NCBI GenBank assembly: GCA_030146875.1
Contig: JASLAX010000072.1
Span: 1-13,633, forward strand
Source of the DNA: Longimicrobiaceae bacterium
GTDB taxonomy: Bacteria > Gemmatimonadota > Gemmatimonadetes > Longimicrobiales > Longimicrobiaceae
Length of the DNA stretch: 13,633 bases
Direction: 5' to 3'
Shown: positions 13,419 through 13,633 of the stretch, piece after piece
How positions within the stretch are numbered: position 1 is the first letter of the stretch
How the letters are laid out: each line of letters opens with the position of its first letter
Made by a program: the position numbers and the translations under genes
The notes under the pieces: generated by a model
What the model saw: the letters and a program-made list of their open reading frames with translations, nothing else
The model's database searches: none
What the model was told of the DNA's origin: nothing

Positions 13419-13633
13419 CTGGATTTCCGCCGCCGGCCGCTTTCGGCCGGCGAGCGGCCCCCCGCCGCCGGTGAGCGGCCGGCCCGCCGTCCACCCTGGC
13501 CCGCACCCGCCGGCCGCCTCCGCCTTCGCGCCCCTCTCCGCCGCGCCCGCCCCCCCCCCCCCCACGCCTGCCCGCCCCACGCGCAGCGGCCACGCCGCCC
13601 GCCCCCCGCGCCGCCCCCTCCGGCGCTCCAGTA
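13419..13633. other. Gene-free GC-rich end region with a perfect hairpin and a C14 run
   Basis: No gene is supportable to the window edge. CGCCGGCCG (13431-13439) pairs perfectly with CGGCCGGCG (13444-13452) around a CTTT loop, just upstream of the candidate promoter; it may be an upstream gene's terminator or a regulatory site. A run of 14 C residues lies at 13550-13563 and is a likely spot for sequencing or replication slippage. Confidence 0.5.

Noticed and set aside
13327..13593. Extension of the micropeptide upstream to 113 residues
   Set aside because: The added part is Gly/Arg low complexity running through the C14 tract and candidate promoter, with no ribosome site; the short ATG has one.

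Overview
The window is very GC-rich DNA with strong G/C preference at third codon positions and several coupled, same-strand gene chains. Gene content (early-set/CBM48-like proteins on an anti-sigma-like scaffold, a divergent MurB, FadI, intergenic 'CGCGGAG' repeats) suggests an environmental Gram-negative bacterium. Gemmatimonadota, perhaps near Longimicrobium, is my best guess, but that is inference from style and not from a marker gene.

Layout. (1) 1-2313, minus strand: a three-gene chain with 4-base start/stop overlaps. It runs from a membrane protein with an anti-sigma-like N-terminus and a C-terminal CBM48-like domain, to an exported probable outer-membrane protein ending in the same kind of domain, to an exported protein cut by the window edge. 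(2) 2508-3461, plus: a divergent murB. It converges on a minus-strand cold-shock protein gene (3545-3754), with a perfect 17-bp hairpin between them. The csp gene has a near-consensus promoter about 300 bases upstream, so its 5' leader is long. (3) 3755-4429: no gene; G-rich repeats, a G-quadruplex motif and a likely terminator. (4) 4430-5908: a zinc-ribbon protein (minus) divergent from an XRE repressor plus ImmA/IrrE-type protease pair (plus), with a perfect inverted repeat between them. (5) 5909-6280: an inverted-repeat-bounded intergenic element, then the fadI terminator. (6) 6281-7579: fadI, a fatty-acid beta-oxidation thiolase, standing alone. (7) 7764-13326, minus: a peptide-export type cluster.

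Region 7 is the most interesting part. Read in transcription order it holds: a 24-residue hydrophobic peptide with a good ribosome binding site; a 207-aa protein (A); a clear promoter; a HlyD-type periplasmic adaptor; a 206-aa protein (B) that is a collinear paralogue of A; a C39-peptidase ABC exporter with its whole catalytic triad; and, translationally coupled to it, a small multi-pass membrane protein with an HEALH zinc-protease motif (DUF3267-like). It looks like a peptide maturation and secretion locus. However, no double-glycine leader peptide is visible, and the A/B pair belongs to no family I can name with confidence. The working idea is that the exporter, adaptor and membrane protease handle the micropeptide or an unlinked substrate, with A and B as dedicated accessory proteins.
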